Shown here: piece after piece, positions 13,283 through 26,526 of the stretch
Layout: every line of letters begins with the position of its first letter
How positions within the stretch are numbered: position 1 is the stretch's first letter
Source: Psococerastis gibbosa
Taxonomy: Eukaryota > Arthropoda > Insecta > Psocodea > Psocidae
DNA: 64,000 nt
Reading direction: 5' to 3'
Assembly (NCBI GenBank): GCA_963971405.1
Contig: OZ020487.1
Coordinates: 41,079,039-41,143,038, forward strand
Notes under the pieces: generated by a model
Databases searched by the model: none
Told to the model about the DNA's origin: nothing
What the model saw: the letters and a program-made list of their open reading frames with translations, nothing else
Made by a program: the position numbers and the translations under genes

Positions 13283-13410
13283 ACTTGTATTGGGCCAGGA
13301 CCTGTACAGTAGTGACACAGACTCCAACTTTCACCCGAAAGGTTGCTGGTTCGAGTCCCACACTGGCTATATTTTCTGGCCATTATTCGGAGAGCGTCAG
13401 GCGAGGGAAG
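13283..13410 (+). repeat. tRNA-derived SINE, family 1, 5' part
   Basis: Contains GGTTCGAGTCCCACACTGGC and the TTTCTGGCCAT body, then diverges into a TATTTATTTATT tail and a segment shared with 14756-14800 (CCCCCAAAGACGTTGAAT). Confidence 0.75.
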
Positions 13411-14344
13411 TCAAGATTTATTTATTTATTGGAGGTACTCCGATTTGCTCTGAAGAATAATCTTCAGCCCCCAAAGACGTTGAATAATTAATTAATTATT
13501 TAAATAATTGTCACTGCCTTTGTTTATTATGTACAGTACTTCCAAGCTCTAGAACAAATGGAGGATTTCAATATCACGTTCAATGCCATAGTATCCGCGT
13601 GAAGGCCACACGTTCAAATCTCTACTGCTCCTTGTCCAGCCTTGTGGTTAGCTGTTCTGGAGAAAAAGCGGTTGCTATGATTGGCAGGGAGACCAGGAAT
13701 AAGATCCACACGAGTGGCCACCAAACGGCACTTCCACAACAACAACAAAACAAGCAACCTAAATAGGTACGCCCAAAGTAGACAAACCGACGAGTTACCA
13801 ATGTAAAACAGTACGAGTTGTAGTATAGTTAGATTCGGGTTGTAGCCATTGAAACGAGTTTTCGAGTGACTTATGTCATAACTGGAATGCTAAAGTGAAT
13901 GAGTGACTGCATTTAAGATATTTTTATTGAAATAAACTTAGCTGGCTGTTCTTAGGTAAGAGATTAAGAAGAATTCATTTTTATTGATCTAATATGCGAT
14001 GGGTGAGAACCATGTCAGGCTCAAAGCTTCGAGTGGACACACGAGAATATAAGTGAAGAAAAGTTGTAATGACTGTTCACTGCCCGGGGCGAAACCGCGA
14101 AGAGGGACTCACAGTAAGCATTAGACCCAGAGCCGTAATAAAAGAAACGGGGTAGTGTAACAACAGTCAAGTAAAACCACTTCCAGAAAAGGACCGGAGG
14201 AAAGTGAAAATGAACAGCCCGTGATTATAGGCAGATTAAACCAAATTATTATTTCGTAAATGAACTGAAATGTTTCCAAATGCCTACCGGATCGTTAAAA
14301 ACAAACAATAATGCTACAAATCAATTTATCATCATATTATATTA

Positions 14345-14660
14345 TATTGTCAGCACTCTTCGTAGTGATCCTGCCACCCTTCGAGCCGGTCGGTGTGTGT
14401 GTGCGGAGGTGTTGAATTATTTGGTTATTGTCGGTAGTTTTGGTTTATAATGGTTCAATATATAGGGCATTCGGTAATTATGTGTTCCACTGTTAGAGGC
14501 ACTCCGCACCTGCTGCATATAGGGGGCTGGTCTCCAGACATCAAGTATCCATGGGTAAGACGGGTGTGCCCTATGCGCAATCTAGCAAGAGCAGTCACCT
14601 TTGCTCGATTTAGGCGATATGAGGTTTGCCAATCCCCAATAACAGGCTTAATGGAGTCTT
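14345..14660 (-). mobile_element. LINE-E fragment, I/Jockey-like C-terminus
   Basis: The minus strand reads openly GDWQTSYRLNRAKVTALARL, RIGHTRLTHGYLMSGDQPPI, CSRCGVPLTVEHIITECP, then a stop. RIGHTRLTHGYL and the C..CG....VEH...EC zinc-like motif are standard at the end of I/Jockey-type LINEs. Confidence 0.85.
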
Positions 14661-15339
14661 ACATTATATGTAATGTATACTACATCACCTAATCGAAATG
14701 ATGAAGGTAAGGCAATTAGACAAAAATACTTCGCGGCCAAAATATGCATAAATAGTCTTAAGCCCCCAAAAACGATGAATAATTAATTAATAACCCAAAG
14801 GTCCAAAGTAATGCAAAGTCATCAAAGATTAATGCATAATCTATCATGGAAACATTGCTAATATATCCAGTTGGCCTTCACCTGAACAATGTCTATGCCA
14901 TGGAAAGCTGGAGAGCTCGTTTTACTGTTCACTACACGTGTAATAATAGTACAATAGACTGTGGTCCAGCGGTTAAGACGACGCCCAGGTTAGGCGTAGA
15001 TCCCACCAAGCACAGTTTTTTTTATAACCTCTAATTTCGGTTAATAGACACACATCCATGGACGGATACAAGGGGTGGCGGATAGCTCCCCAAATTTACT
15101 AAATGTGTTGAGGGTTAATTTATTACGCTTCAATTTTAATCGATACTACATGTATACATATATTGTAAAATTGTATGTAAAAATAATAAAAATGTCTCAA
15201 TTTTCATGAAAAATGACCAAAAAAACCTTTCTATCTATGCTTTCTTACTTCAGTGGCCCGATCATGGCTATTATAATACCGGGGTTAATATTAAAAAAAT
15301 ATTAAAAAATGTAAACAAGATAATTTTACACTGGAAAGG

Positions 15340-15614
15340 CGGCCATTCCACCGGCAAATTTACTTCATTTGTGATTTTGTCATTGACGTTTGTTTTGTTT
15401 TAAGGAGACTATTATGTATATACTTAACTTATCTACAGCATTATAAATGAAGTTGTAATATGTAAGAGACTTATTAATGATGTCTGCTACCATATTATAA
15501 CTTAATTTATAATAGATACGTTAAGTGTCTACATATTAGTCGCCTTGAAACGAAACAAACATCAATGACAAAATCACAAAAATTAAGTAAATTCGCCGGT
15601 GGAATGGCCGCCAA
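15340..15614. repeat. Foldback repeat
   Basis: The left arm GGCGGCCATTCCACCGGCAA...GTGATTTTGTCATTGA is mirrored at 15540-15614. A shared left end with the 47566 element lies just upstream at about 15252. Confidence 0.78.
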
Positions 15615-16418
15615 AGTGCTATTTGTTTGTTAACAGTTTTAACCCCAAGAGTAAGTTAATAACAATCGCCATAATCGGCCCACAGGTATGATTTACCTGT
15701 TAAATAGAGTAATAAAACCGAATAGGTTACTTTCCCAATCAAAGATTTGGTTTCGAACAGAAAATTATTTTTTAAAGAAATTACAAGATAATTCACTATT
15801 AATATTACTGTTTTGTATCGTATTATATTAGTCTGCCCATTCTTGACTATGCAATCGTCCGAACAATCTATGCAGTGCTTTGGGATAGGGAAACTCAAAA
15901 TTTAAACCTAGGGCAATTAGTTACCAAGGAACTATTGCAGTACCTATGCTAATTAAGTATTAAATTAGTATTAAATAGGGGCCATCACAGATTTATCTAC
16001 AGGGTCCCCACCTTCCTCTGTACTCTATATACTATATACTAGCTATATACTTCTACTACTTTTGTACTATTATTTATATTATTGTACTTTTATTTTATTT
16101 TGTTATGTATGGATGAAGGAAATAAATACATTTATTTATTTAATTGATAAAATAAGAGAGCACGTACGGGTTCACTCATACCGGTTCTTTTTACTTCGTC
16201 CACACGTTATTTAGAGTAAACTATAAATGGATGATGATTGTAGGCATATTAGTCTGGAGATTAATTCGTTATTTAGCCGACAAGTTTTGGGGAAGCTGGA
16301 GTCCTGCACCCGTCAATAAGGAGCCGCTACTATTTATGAGTAAAGAGAAAAATTGTAGGATGTTCAATTATAAATCAATAAATAAATATTGACTTTTTGC
16401 TCTATTACTAAGCTAACC

Positions 16419-16604
16419 TGTTGAAACTAAAAGTTATTTATCTTAGATTACTGCCACGTTCCGATTTGGCGGGTACGTGGCTTCAGAGAATAATAATAGT
16501 GTGTGGAAAAAAATGGCGTTGCAATGTCTGTTCGCATTATGTTTATTTAATAAAAATGTTTAATTACTGCATTCATATATATTTATTCACGTCCGAAAAC
16601 ATCA
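16419..16604 (+). repeat. Copia left LTR
   Basis: 186 bp, TGTTGAAACT...AAAACATCA, preceded by TSD TAACC. Differs from the right LTR at three positions seen by eye. Confidence 0.95.
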
Positions 16605-16637
16605 GGTTATGGGCCTAGAACGTTTATTTTTGTGAGA

Positions 16638-18211
16638 ATGCAGTCGGAACGTCTTGCGGCCTTGGTGCCGTGTTTTAATGGCACGAATTTCAACAACTGG
16701 AAGTTCGTATGCAAATAGTATTGGAGGAAATGGGCATTGAAAAGTGCGTTGATGACGACTATTGGGATGGCTACGAAGAAAAAGAAAAAAAAGAGCAAGA
16801 GGTACTATTAAAGAATGATAGAAAGTGTCGTGCAGTTATAGTAATGCGAATAGCAGATTCCCACTTGGAATTATGTAAAGACAAGGACAGTGCTCTAGAC
16901 ATGTGGCAACATCTTCAAAACACATTTGAACGCAAAGGTGTTGCAAGTCAGCTATTGTTAAGGAAAAGGCTGTTGCAGATGAAACATAGCTCAGGCAAAG
17001 GTCTTAGTGATCATTTCATCGAATTTGACAATTTAGTGCGAGACCTTAAATCTACTGGGGCAAAACTAGAAGAGTTGGACGTTGTTTGTCATCTTTTATT
17101 GACATTGCCACCGGAATACGATGCCGTAGTCACAGCTCTGGAAACCTTAAATTCAGAGAATTTAACATTACCTTTTGTAAAGACAAGACTGTTGGAAGAA
17201 GAGAGCAAGAAAGGTGAAGCTTCTTCATCTTCAATGGCTGAAGGACGTGCATTAAATATTCGAGGACATGCTAACAATTTCCGTGGACGCGGCAGAGGTC
17301 GTGGAGGAAGTAGAGGAGCTTCCAGAGGACGGGGTGGCGGCGTAATTTGCTACAATTGCAATTTGCCAGGACACAAGAGCTTCCAATGTTCCCGGAACAA
17401 AGGCAGAGAAAAGGTTACGAATGAAGAATCAACAAATAATGCTCATCAAATGATTGCGATGACCAATCAGGTAAACCTAAATTGCTTTGTTGACAAGTCG
17501 AAAAATAATCATATTAAATTTCTTATTGATTCAGGTGCAAGTAGGCATTATTTGTGTAACAAATTAAGTAATATTGTTGAAAATAAGAGGACATTGCACA
17601 CACCTGTTAATGTAACTGTTGCATCAGGAGAGGTTTATAAAATTTCAGATGAAGGTGATGTACAAGTTTTTATTGCGAACGGTGAAAAAGTATGTCTTAA
17701 GAATGTGTTAATTGCTCCATTTAAATACAATTTGTTATCTGTAGATCAAATTACTAGGGCAGGTTACTGTGTTAAATTTAACAAAAGAACGGTTGAAATT
17801 TTTAAGAATGGTGAATTGTTTATTAGTGGCCATAAACAAGGGTCATTGTACGAGGTTGAATTCGAAGTGAAAGATAATAATAATATGGCTTTCTTGTCCA
17901 GAGAGAATAGTTCTAATTTTATGTTGTGGCATAAAAGGTTTGGGCATATTTCTAATAGGAGCCTAAAATTGGTTAGCCAAATGGTGAAAGGTTTGACATT
18001 AGACAAAAAGGAGTATAATAATCTTTGTGAAGTATGTGTTGCTGGAAAACAAAGTAAGCTTCCCCATAATAGAACAAGAGTTAGGGCAAGACGACCACTC
18101 GAATTGATTCATTCGGATGTGCAGGGGCCTATTAGTCCTACGGGTAAGAACGGAGAGCGTTATGTTGTATCTTTTATCGATGATTACACTCATTTTGCCT
18201 ATATTAATTAA
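16638..18211 (+). pseudogene. Copia gag-protease-integrase portion, frameshifted
   Basis: The likely start ATG is at 16638. The frame is lost near 16703-16709, where one base appears to be missing, and is open again from 16709 to 18211. Visible in order: gag helices with the LLTLPPEYD motif, an Arg/Gly-rich stretch, a CCHC knuckle CYNCNLPGHKSFQC (17348-17389), protease DSGAS (about 17527), the GAG-pre-integrase HHCC region (about 17920-18050, LWHKRFGH...CEVCVAGKQ) and the start of the integrase core (IDDYTHFAY). A second frameshift near 18200 ends this part. Confidence 0.9.
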
Positions 18212-18760
18212 GGCTAAGTCAGAGGTAGTTGGATGCTTCAAAGCTTACGAGGCTTTAGCGACAGCGCAATTTAGTGGTCACAGAATTTGTCGGCTGAGAT
18301 GTGACAATGGGTCTGAATATATAAATCAAGAAATGAAGGAGTTCACTAAATACCGAGGAATCAGAATAGAGACGACTGTACGATATACACCACAGCAGAA
18401 CGGTGTTGCAGAACGATTTAATCGTACTATAATTGAAAAGGCTCGATGTATGCTAATCGATAGTGGAGTCGACAAAGAGCTATGGGGAGAAGCTATGTGT
18501 ACGGCCTGTTATTTAATTAATAGGAGTCCTACTTGTGCTTTGAAGAAAATGACACCTGCGGAGGCATGGTACAGGCAGCTGTAGATGTTAATAAGCTGAG
18601 AGTTTTTGGATGTGCTGTTTTTCTGAAAGATCCATGTGTTACTGGCAAGCTTTCGTCAAGAACTATCAAGTGTGTTTTTATAGGGTACCAAGCAAATGGG
18701 TACAGGCTCCTTGACTTAAAGACACATAAGATTTTTGAGAGATGTCATATTTGACGAAAT
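18190..18760 (+). pseudogene. Copia integrase remainder, frameshifted
   Basis: This continues the integrase in two further frames: CDNGSEYINQEMKEF, then TPQQNGVAERFNRTI (core catalytic region) and LINRSPTCALKK. Frame changes occur near 18200, near 18570-18585 and near 18740, the last looking like loss of one GA from a GAGAGA run. The LRVFGCAVF...VFIGYQANGYR segment (about 18600-18710) is the usual integrase C-terminal region of copia elements. Confidence 0.88.
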
Positions 18761-20453
18761 TAATTTTCCATGTAAGAATGCTGATATTGAATTAAATGAT
18801 ACTGCCAATGATTTTTCTGATACAGGCGATGATAGCTACGATGAAGAGGACAAAAATGAACCTGAAATACCAGAGGAAACCCGTCAGGTCAGATCCCGGT
18901 CAGGACGTGACATAAGGAAGCCTGCATACTTAGATGAATATGTTCAGTTTGCACTGAACGTGAATGCGCTTACTAATTTTAAGGAGGCAATGGAATCTAA
19001 AGAAGCAAACCAATGGAAGAATGCAATGAATTCTGAGATGAAAGAAATGGAGAAAAAGAAGGTTTGGGATGTAGTAAAGAGGCCTGTAAATTGTCATGTT
19101 GTAGGATCTAGATGGGTTCACGCAGTGAAGCGAGGAGAAAGTATTGTTTTCAAGGCTAGACTTGTGGCACAAGGATTTAAATCTAAATTGAGAATGAGCT
19201 ATGAAGAGACCTTTAGTCCTGTCATGTATAGGAAAACGTTGAGAATGCTTTTTGCTCTAGCAGTTATGAGAGGTTGGACAGCAGAACATATAGATGTTAA
19301 ATGTGCATACTTAAATAGCCCAATTAATGTAGAGATTTTTATGGAACAACCTGAGGGGTACCAAACTGATAAAAACTTTGTTTTGAAATTAAACAAAAGT
19401 ATCTATGGCCTACCTAACGCAAGTAAAGATTGGAATATTCATATTACTCAAATTTTGAAGGGTCTTAATTTTAAGGAGTTACAGTGTGAACCTTGCGTGT
19501 ATAAAGGTAACGATGTTATCGTTGGTGTTAATGTTGATGACATGATTGTTATTGGAGTTCAAGCCTCTATTCAGAAATTCAAAGAAAAAATCAGGAATAT
19601 CCTTGATGTAAAGGAATTGGGAAAAGTTTCGAAAATTTTGAATATAGATGTGAATTTTGAAAATGGTGAAGCCACTATGTCTCAATGTTCATACATTGAA
19701 GAGATTTTGGAAAAGTTTAGTATGTCTGAGTCAAAGCCGAAGTATACAATTCTACCTATAGATAATGTGGATGATGATTCAAGTAATGTTGTTAGTTTTA
19801 ACAAGGAAATTTATCAGAGTGCTATTGGTAGCTTACTCTATTTGTCAAGTAATACTCGCCCTGATATTTCATTTGCCGTAAATTTGTTAAGTACTAAATG
19901 TATTGATCCGAAAGTAAGTGACTGGTCTAAAGTAAAGCATTTGTTGCGATATTTAAAAGCTACTAAACATTACAAATTACACTTTCGTAAAGATGATGAC
20001 TTGTTAAAGGTGTACTGCGATAGTGATTGGGGAGGAGATAAAGAGACCAGACGCTCGGTTAGTGGCATGATTATTACTATAGCAGGGGGAGCTTGTTCTT
20101 GGTCTAGTAAAAGGCAGAGCCTCATTGCTAGGTCTATAATGGAGGCAGAATATATTTCTATGTCTGAAACATCCAGAGAAGTACAGTGGTTAAGTTTTTT
20201 CTTAAAGGAGTTGGATATTAATTTTGATAACCCTGTTCTGGTAAACTGCGATAATACTGCAGCTATTAAACTCACAGTGAGTGACAGAGTCACAGAAAGG
20301 TCAAAACATTTGGATATTATTTTGCACAAATGTAAAGAATTAGTAAATAATCGCTTAATTAGTTTTAAATATGTTTCGTCCAGTGAGAATTGAGCTGATT
20401 TATTCACAAAGGTATTGTCTAGGGAAAAGACAGTTTTGTTCTGTAAAATGTTT
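18741..20453 (+). pseudogene. Copia reverse transcriptase and RNase H with premature stop
   Basis: Open from about 18741 to 20390. RT motifs: WVHAVKRG, ARLVAQGF, TFSPVM, CAYLNSPI, KSIYGLPNASKDWN and the catalytic VNVDD (about 19528), a variant of YVDD. RNase H: CDSDWGGDKETRRSVSG, then MEAEYISMSETSREVQWL. A TGA at 20391-20393 interrupts the terminal ADLFTK box; the normal end would be the TAA near 20453. Confidence 0.9.
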
Positions 20454-20539
20454 AACGTGTATTAATGGATATCCAGTTCATTTGTTTTAAGTTGCTTGTA
20501 CTTGCATTGACATTGCCTGATCTAAGATAAAAGGGGGAG

Positions 20540-20725
20540 TGTTGAAACTGAAAGTTATTTATCTTAGATTACTGCCACGTTCCGATTTGGCGGGTACGTG
20601 GCTTCAAAGAATAATAATAGTGTGTGGAAAAAAATGGCGTTGCAATGTCTGTTCGCATTATGTTTATTTAATAAAAATGTTTAATTACTGTATTCATATA
20701 TATTTATTCACGTCCGAAAACATCA
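20540..20725 (+). repeat. Copia right LTR
   Basis: 186 bp, TGTTGAAACT...AAAACATCA, followed by TSD TAACC. Three substitutions against the left LTR, about 98.4% identity. Confidence 0.95.
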
Positions 20726-21800
20726 TAACCTAGCGGAGTTAAGGGCTATAAAGCCCTATTTTACACTCAACCAGGAAGACCCCGCCTGCTTTAAATGCCC
20801 TCCGAAGCATGACCTGAAAATGTACGAAGTGTGGGACTCTAGCAAGCAACTTTTCGGGTGAAAGTCGGAGTCTGTACCACTGCTCTACATGCCCTGCGAT
20901 ATTCTCAAGCTGATGATGAAACTGAGCCTATTCAAGGTTGCGTTTCCACTGATAGTAAATTTGAATTGTCGTGCAGTGCACCAAGCCTAACTATCATTTA
21001 TTTATTTATTGTATTGCCTACCAGCATATAGGACTAAATTATGCATTGCACAACTAAGAAAAAACTTTATAAATATAAACAATAAGTGACCTTCACTTCA
21101 CATTCTCTACCTTTTCAAACAAGATCATCATCAATCCTTTAACTACGAAGTGTAACCTTGCGGCCAGTCTATACCATATTTACCATGCCTTCGAGGCAAG
21201 TTTTTCTTTAAAGCCTTACAATTGGCGGCGTTGGTAACTTCCTTCGTTGGTTTCATTAGTTTTCTCTATCATACAAACCTTGCAGTCAATGTTTTTAACC
21301 CTTATATATTCAAAATTATGGATCGAATTGGCCTTGAAACCTATCGAGTGCTACCCTCGCACGCCGCTGGCATGACACGGCACTTCAGTTTTTGCTTACT
21401 GACGTAAAAAATAAGAAAATACACGAATTAATATTGTTATTATTATTAGGCCGAAGAAGAAGAATATTGAAATAAAAATTATCGTGTTGCAGTGAAATGT
21501 AAGAAACCACATGCTAGTAGTACGAATTGAAATATTGTAATACCCTTACATAATGCATCATCAAGTTTCTAATAAATCACAGAAAATCCCGAAGGTCTAA
21601 TTTTATTGTAAGAGCAAAGACAAGGACTAACCGATTAGATGACGATAAGTATGAGTGTCCATAAGCGACAATAAAAAAACGAATGATTAATTTGTTATTA
21701 TCACAAAATCAAAAAATTAATTTAGGACTGATACTAGATTAGTCAATGCCATAATTCAATTTGAACTTTGTTACTCGGGTGGGAACTTGTGTCAATTAAT

Positions 21801-22084
21801 CAGTAGCGGAACGAGAATGGGCCTCCCCTCCCCGGCGCATGTGTATCAATTAAAATAATTAACTTACCAAAGATTTACTAAATTTGGGGGGGGGGGTAGC
21901 TAACCCCCCTGTATCCGTCCGTCCATGACCTTCAGGTGCCTGCGCAACGGACACAAAGGTCATGCCCCCTAATTTTTTAAAGCCGCGTACATCCATGAGA
22001 ACGGCTTTCCCCATTTCTACATTGCTATAAAGGGAGGGGGCGCCCAATAATCCCCCCCTCCCTTGAAAACCTATCGTTACGCTG
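21801..22084. mobile_element. hAT-type MITE, diverged, probably with a nested one
   Basis: Ends CAGTAGCGGAACGA...TCGTTACGCTG; flanks CAATTAAT and TAATTAAT. A GTATCCGTCCGTCCATG end inside (about 21910-21927) suggests a second element. Confidence 0.65.
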
Positions 22085-22982
22085 TAATTAATGTCATATT
22101 ATATAACGCATTGCACTACCACCTTCTAAAGACGAGAAATAAGAATCCAATAAATCTTGGTTTCGGAATACTACATTGTAGTAGTATGTAGTGGACCAAT
22201 GAATAGATGGAGTACCGGCTAATAACCCAGATGGCGATTATGTAATGGTGATAAGACAGTGTATGTAGTTGTCTATTCAACCTTAAGCAATTAATTGAAT
22301 ACTCCACAGGCATGATGTGAAAACTTCAGAATATAGGTATCAATTTCTGAAATTAAACTCATAATGTTCAGTGAACATGCGAAAATTAGCCGTCGTACAA
22401 ATTAAATCAAACCATTATGTAGTCAGTTAAAGTTACAAGTTTCTGTGATGGCCTGTTTGAAGACAATTTTAAATATGCCCAAAAGAGAGAGCTGAGATAA
22501 TAATGAAATTTGGAAAGTATTTGTTAATCGCTGTTTTTATTGTAGGTGTGTGACGGTTTGATGATATCGAGACAAGCCAATGGCCCAGCTTGCAACCTAC
22601 TCGAGTTCTCGATCATTATCATACAAGTAGTTATCATTAAAGATTGCTATGATCATAGAAATATGAGAATATTTACTATGTCGATGATGAATGAATTTCC
22701 TTGATAATAAAAGCCAAGGACATCGTATGACCGTACGGTAGTAGTATTCTGCGATTTATGGCGCCCCCTACGATTTCTTGAAAAGTCGGTAAGAAATACT
22801 GGAGGGCACCGTTATGTTCCAAAAATGGAGGTGCCATCCATAATTCTTTACAGATCGTGGGAGTCATCCTAAATCGACCGTCGCAGTGCAATAGGTACTA
22901 CTTAGGTGGCGCGGCGCTACATTTCTAATAAGTTAATAGCCTACATAGAACTCAGATTTTTTTCTTTCTTTTTTAAATAAAA

Positions 22983-23122
22983 GGTTAATCGCATACAATG
23001 TATCCGGTTGACCTCTTCAGTACGTTACTACGTAACCTAATAGGTACTGACACATCTCCGATCGCAAGGTGTAGAGAATCGCACACGTACAAGCAAGCTA
23101 CCTACCACCTTGCCACCGAAGC
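22983..23122 (-). repeat. SINE-like repeat, family 2
   Basis: Reverse copy with the same head (GGCAAGGTGGTAGG on the minus strand) and tail. Confidence 0.7.
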
Positions 23123-24634
23123 CAATTTCGAATTGAAATTGTAGGCTATTACGCTATGTTTCTACATAGTACATTTATACTGCACTTATATACAGTACAT
23201 TACCAGCAGACAATTGGCCCACTGATTTCGTATTTGTTACTGAATTTTAAGCACGCATGCCTAAGAGCATATAATATAGCCTAAATAACTTAGTAATATA
23301 AATATTAACGTATTCTCCTTAGTTGATAACTATTACGTAATTACCGTCATTTTACAACCTACGCGACTTCACAGCAACCACGCAGACTAAAATTGAGGCA
23401 CTACCATTTTCAATTCTATTTTCATAACCAGGGTAATTAGGGTAGGCCTAGTTTTATTGTACAGTATACCGGTAATAACAGCCATCCCTTCACACAACAA
23501 AATTAAAAATGGCAAATTGTCATTCTCCACAATTCCACATAGCCTTAGTACCTAGCGGTGTTGGCAAGAAGGCTAACATAATAGTTCTGCTTAAATGCTT
23601 TCAATATTACACAACGGTAATAAAACACAAGGCTTTATGCTGTGTATTAATAAAAAGAAACTGCTACTGTATACTGTACATACCGTTTTTTGCTTTTTGA
23701 CATCTGAAGACATTGCACTGAAAGAATTTAATTAAAAACCACAATGGAACTGATTTAAATTCAACGAATTTGTTATGAAATGAAAACTGATTAATATGAA
23801 TTGACGTTTATGCACCGTAAGAAATTGATGTGGCAAAGAAAGAAAGTAGATTTCAAAATGATGTGTGTGTACGGGTACAGCTGAGCGACATTTTCTCTTT
23901 TCCAGTTTTAGCAGAAGACGACAAAGATATCAAGGTCGACTGGAATTGTAGGGCCCCAAAGAATTTGGCGGTAAATCAAGCTTGCATTAGAAACTTTCAA
24001 GAAAAAATTGTGTTTCATTCCCCCCGGATATTTATCAGAAATTCGATATTGTAATACCTAAATTCAGATTCAAATTGTATGCTTCTACATAAACGTTCCA
24101 AATATTTCTTCGATCGAATAAATATTAGTGTGTTATCAGTATTTTATCTATACCGTACAAATTGTACAAATTATTACACTAGCTCCGAAATGTATGGTAG
24201 TATGTTTTTAATAATATGCGTGTTTTATAAAATGCTCCTAAGATTACAAATACTTTTTATTTACTTTCCAATCATTTTTATGTAGTTTACCGCAGTTTCG
24301 ACAATCCTGCTATTGTCAACATTGCTGTAGCTACATTGAATATTTCAAGAACGGTCCACTATAATACGATATCTTAATTTAATATAGGCCTATTTTGCTA
24401 TTATAATAATGAGTTTGTAGAAAGTTAAATTCACTTCATGGGCTGTCGCGCCACACGCGTGTCCCAAAATAAAACAAAATTACTAAGAAAATAACGCATC
24501 AAAAGAACCGGTAAGAGTGAACTCGTTCATGCTTCCCTATTTATCAATTGGTATAGGTACCAAGATAGATAATATGAGCAATAGTAATGTTAAATGTTAT
24601 TAGAAATAACTGTCCTGGGGTTGAATGTCGGTTG

Positions 24635-25156
24635 CAGCGGCGCAGCCAGAACTTTTTTTTTTTTTGGGGGGGGGGGGTCCAGTTTGCATGCAACATGGTA
24701 CGATAGGTTTTAGAATGGGGTGGCGTTTCATTTGGCGCTCCAAAAGAGGAAAGCCTTTCTCATGGACGTACGCATCTCCTAATCAGGGGCATGATCTTAA
24801 TTTGGGTTTTTGAAAAAGAATAGGCCCAAAATAGTGGAATTTACGCACTTTGAAAGCAGCTACATAGGCCTATGTTCATAGTTTACATATTACAGTGGAA
24901 TGTTTTTTAAAAGATAGGCCTGAAATAGTTTGCCGGCAGAAAAGTTTTGATTTTTCAGACGATAACTTTATTAACAATATTGGAAACAGGGGGACCGGGG
25001 TTTCCTCGAGGAATTTTTTTACATCAATATCAATAAAAAAACGAATGATTAATTTGTTATTATCACAAAATGCTGTTTTGCCTAATTTTTTTCGGGGGGG
25101 GGGGGGGGAGGAGGTCCGGATCCAGCTGACCCCCCCCCTCCTTGGCTACGCCACTG
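24635..25156. mobile_element. 522-bp hAT-type nonautonomous element with perfect TSD
   Basis: Ends CAGCGGCGCAGCC...GGCTACGCCACTG, flanked by identical GTCGGTTG (24627-24634, 25157-25164). Contains G-runs near both ends. It carries a block (AAACGAATGATTAATTTGTT) also found at about 21678. Confidence 0.92.
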
Positions 25157-26383
25157 GTCGGTTGCCTCGACTTTCCCTACCAAAGTCGCACCTACATCTT
25201 TATCTTTCAATACCTAATGTTTATCTACCTAACAATAAAACTGTAACATTAAATAATATTTATTACCATAATATATATAATTTATAACACAATTGAATTA
25301 GTCAACATTTGGCAGCGTCATTGTTAGTTAAATTCTATTTAGCGGTAGGAAAGGCTATAGGTTAACACTCCACCGATTAAATAGTCAAAAAATAAATTTA
25401 CAATTAACAGCCACTCACATATGTAGCTACATAGCTTAAATTGTATATGCGCCGGTATATGCTACTAACTATTTTAATTGGTTAACAAAGCACATATTTT
25501 CGGAAGACCCTGAATTTTACGAATACAAGCCAAACTTGTTGAAATAGATGAGAGTAAGGAATAAGAAACTGATGATCCACCAAGTTTACCCATTAAATTC
25601 AGAAATATTACGGTACCTAGCATTAAAAGCCAGCATTACATTACCACAAACAGGGTTGGGGCTGTAGGTTTGTGATGAATTTAACTATTCATAATTGGCT
25701 AAGCAGAAATTATAACCTAATTGTATAATATAATAAGCTTAACTTATATCTACGCAAACACATTCATCAATCAATATAGGTAACTATTAACTATATCCAA
25801 CCATACAAGACATAATGTATACATCCCTCTCTTCTTAATAAATTACGTAGAGACATATTTTACACTACATTAGGTACTATTAAAACATAAGCTTTAAATT
25901 ACTCATGTGTTACGAAATAGTTTTCGAACAAGACTTTAACATGTCAAATACCTAGTAACTAGGCACGTGAAGTTAGTGGCATGATGGTTAGGTAGCTCTC
26001 TGGCCATGAATGATCAGTAAAGTTATCAACACATGTCGAAGAAATGTTAGAAAATAAGGAACATTGGCAAGTGTATGCTCCTAAATTTATGTAAAACAAG
26101 CTTTTGGATTAATACACCGTTGTATGTCAAAATCCTTTAAAGTTTATTTAACCCGATTTGCGTCCTTAGTTGTACTAGATTTCTTACTGGTTATAGTAAA
26201 TAAGTAAAGCTTAAATTGTTTATAACTTGCCAGTTTTTACTGGCTCATACAAGTAATGATGATGTTAGAACTCTATTATTCAGAATTTCATAACCAATAA
26301 CTTCATAACTTTACTGGTGAAATTCTCATAGAGCCCCTTTAACTTAACAAATACATAAGTATCATATACCTAATTATGAAATT

Positions 26384-26389
26384 TTTATT
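26384..26389 (-). terminator. Candidate polyadenylation signal AATAAA for the Zasp-like gene
   Basis: The reverse complement reads AATAAA about 140 bp after the stop codon, the first clear copy downstream. The region is AT-rich, so chance occurrence is likely; the real 3' UTR could run further towards 25000. Confidence 0.3.
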
Positions 26390-26526
26390 GTTAAATTGGC
26401 ACTGGTAGATTATTTGGTAATACATAATCACTTATTAAGTTGAAAATGTGACAAATTAGACTAATCTTTGTCACATGGATGACTAGGCCGGTTTTCGATT
26501 ATGTCATGACCTTCTATGCGTTGAAA

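Larger units (their letters stand above)
16419..20725 (+). mobile_element. Copia-type LTR retrotransposon, nearly complete but with broken ORFs
   Basis: 4307 bp bounded by 186-bp LTRs (TG...CA) and a 5-bp target duplication TAACC (16414-16418 and 20726-20730). A primer site GGTTATGGGCC directly follows the left LTR and matches the internal initiator-Met tRNA priming used by copia. A purine tract AAAAGGGGGAG directly precedes the right LTR. Order inside is gag, protease, integrase, RT, RNase H, typical of Ty1/copia. The copy sits inside a tRNA-derived SINE. At least four frameshifts and one stop break the polyprotein. Confidence 0.95.
16386..20898 (-). repeat. tRNA-derived SINE (family 1) split by the copia insertion
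   Basis: The 3' part (16386-16418) and the remainder (20726-20898) together match the intact copies at 61084-61285 and 27661-27865. The copia element interrupts the GCTAACCTAGCGGAG stretch. Confidence 0.85.
20900..24600. other. Gene-poor flank
   Basis: Apart from the MITE at 21801-22084 and the SINE-like copy at 22983-23122 I see no coding signal. The short open frames (for example 23830-24054) lack domain similarity and splice context. AT-rich. Confidence 0.6.
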
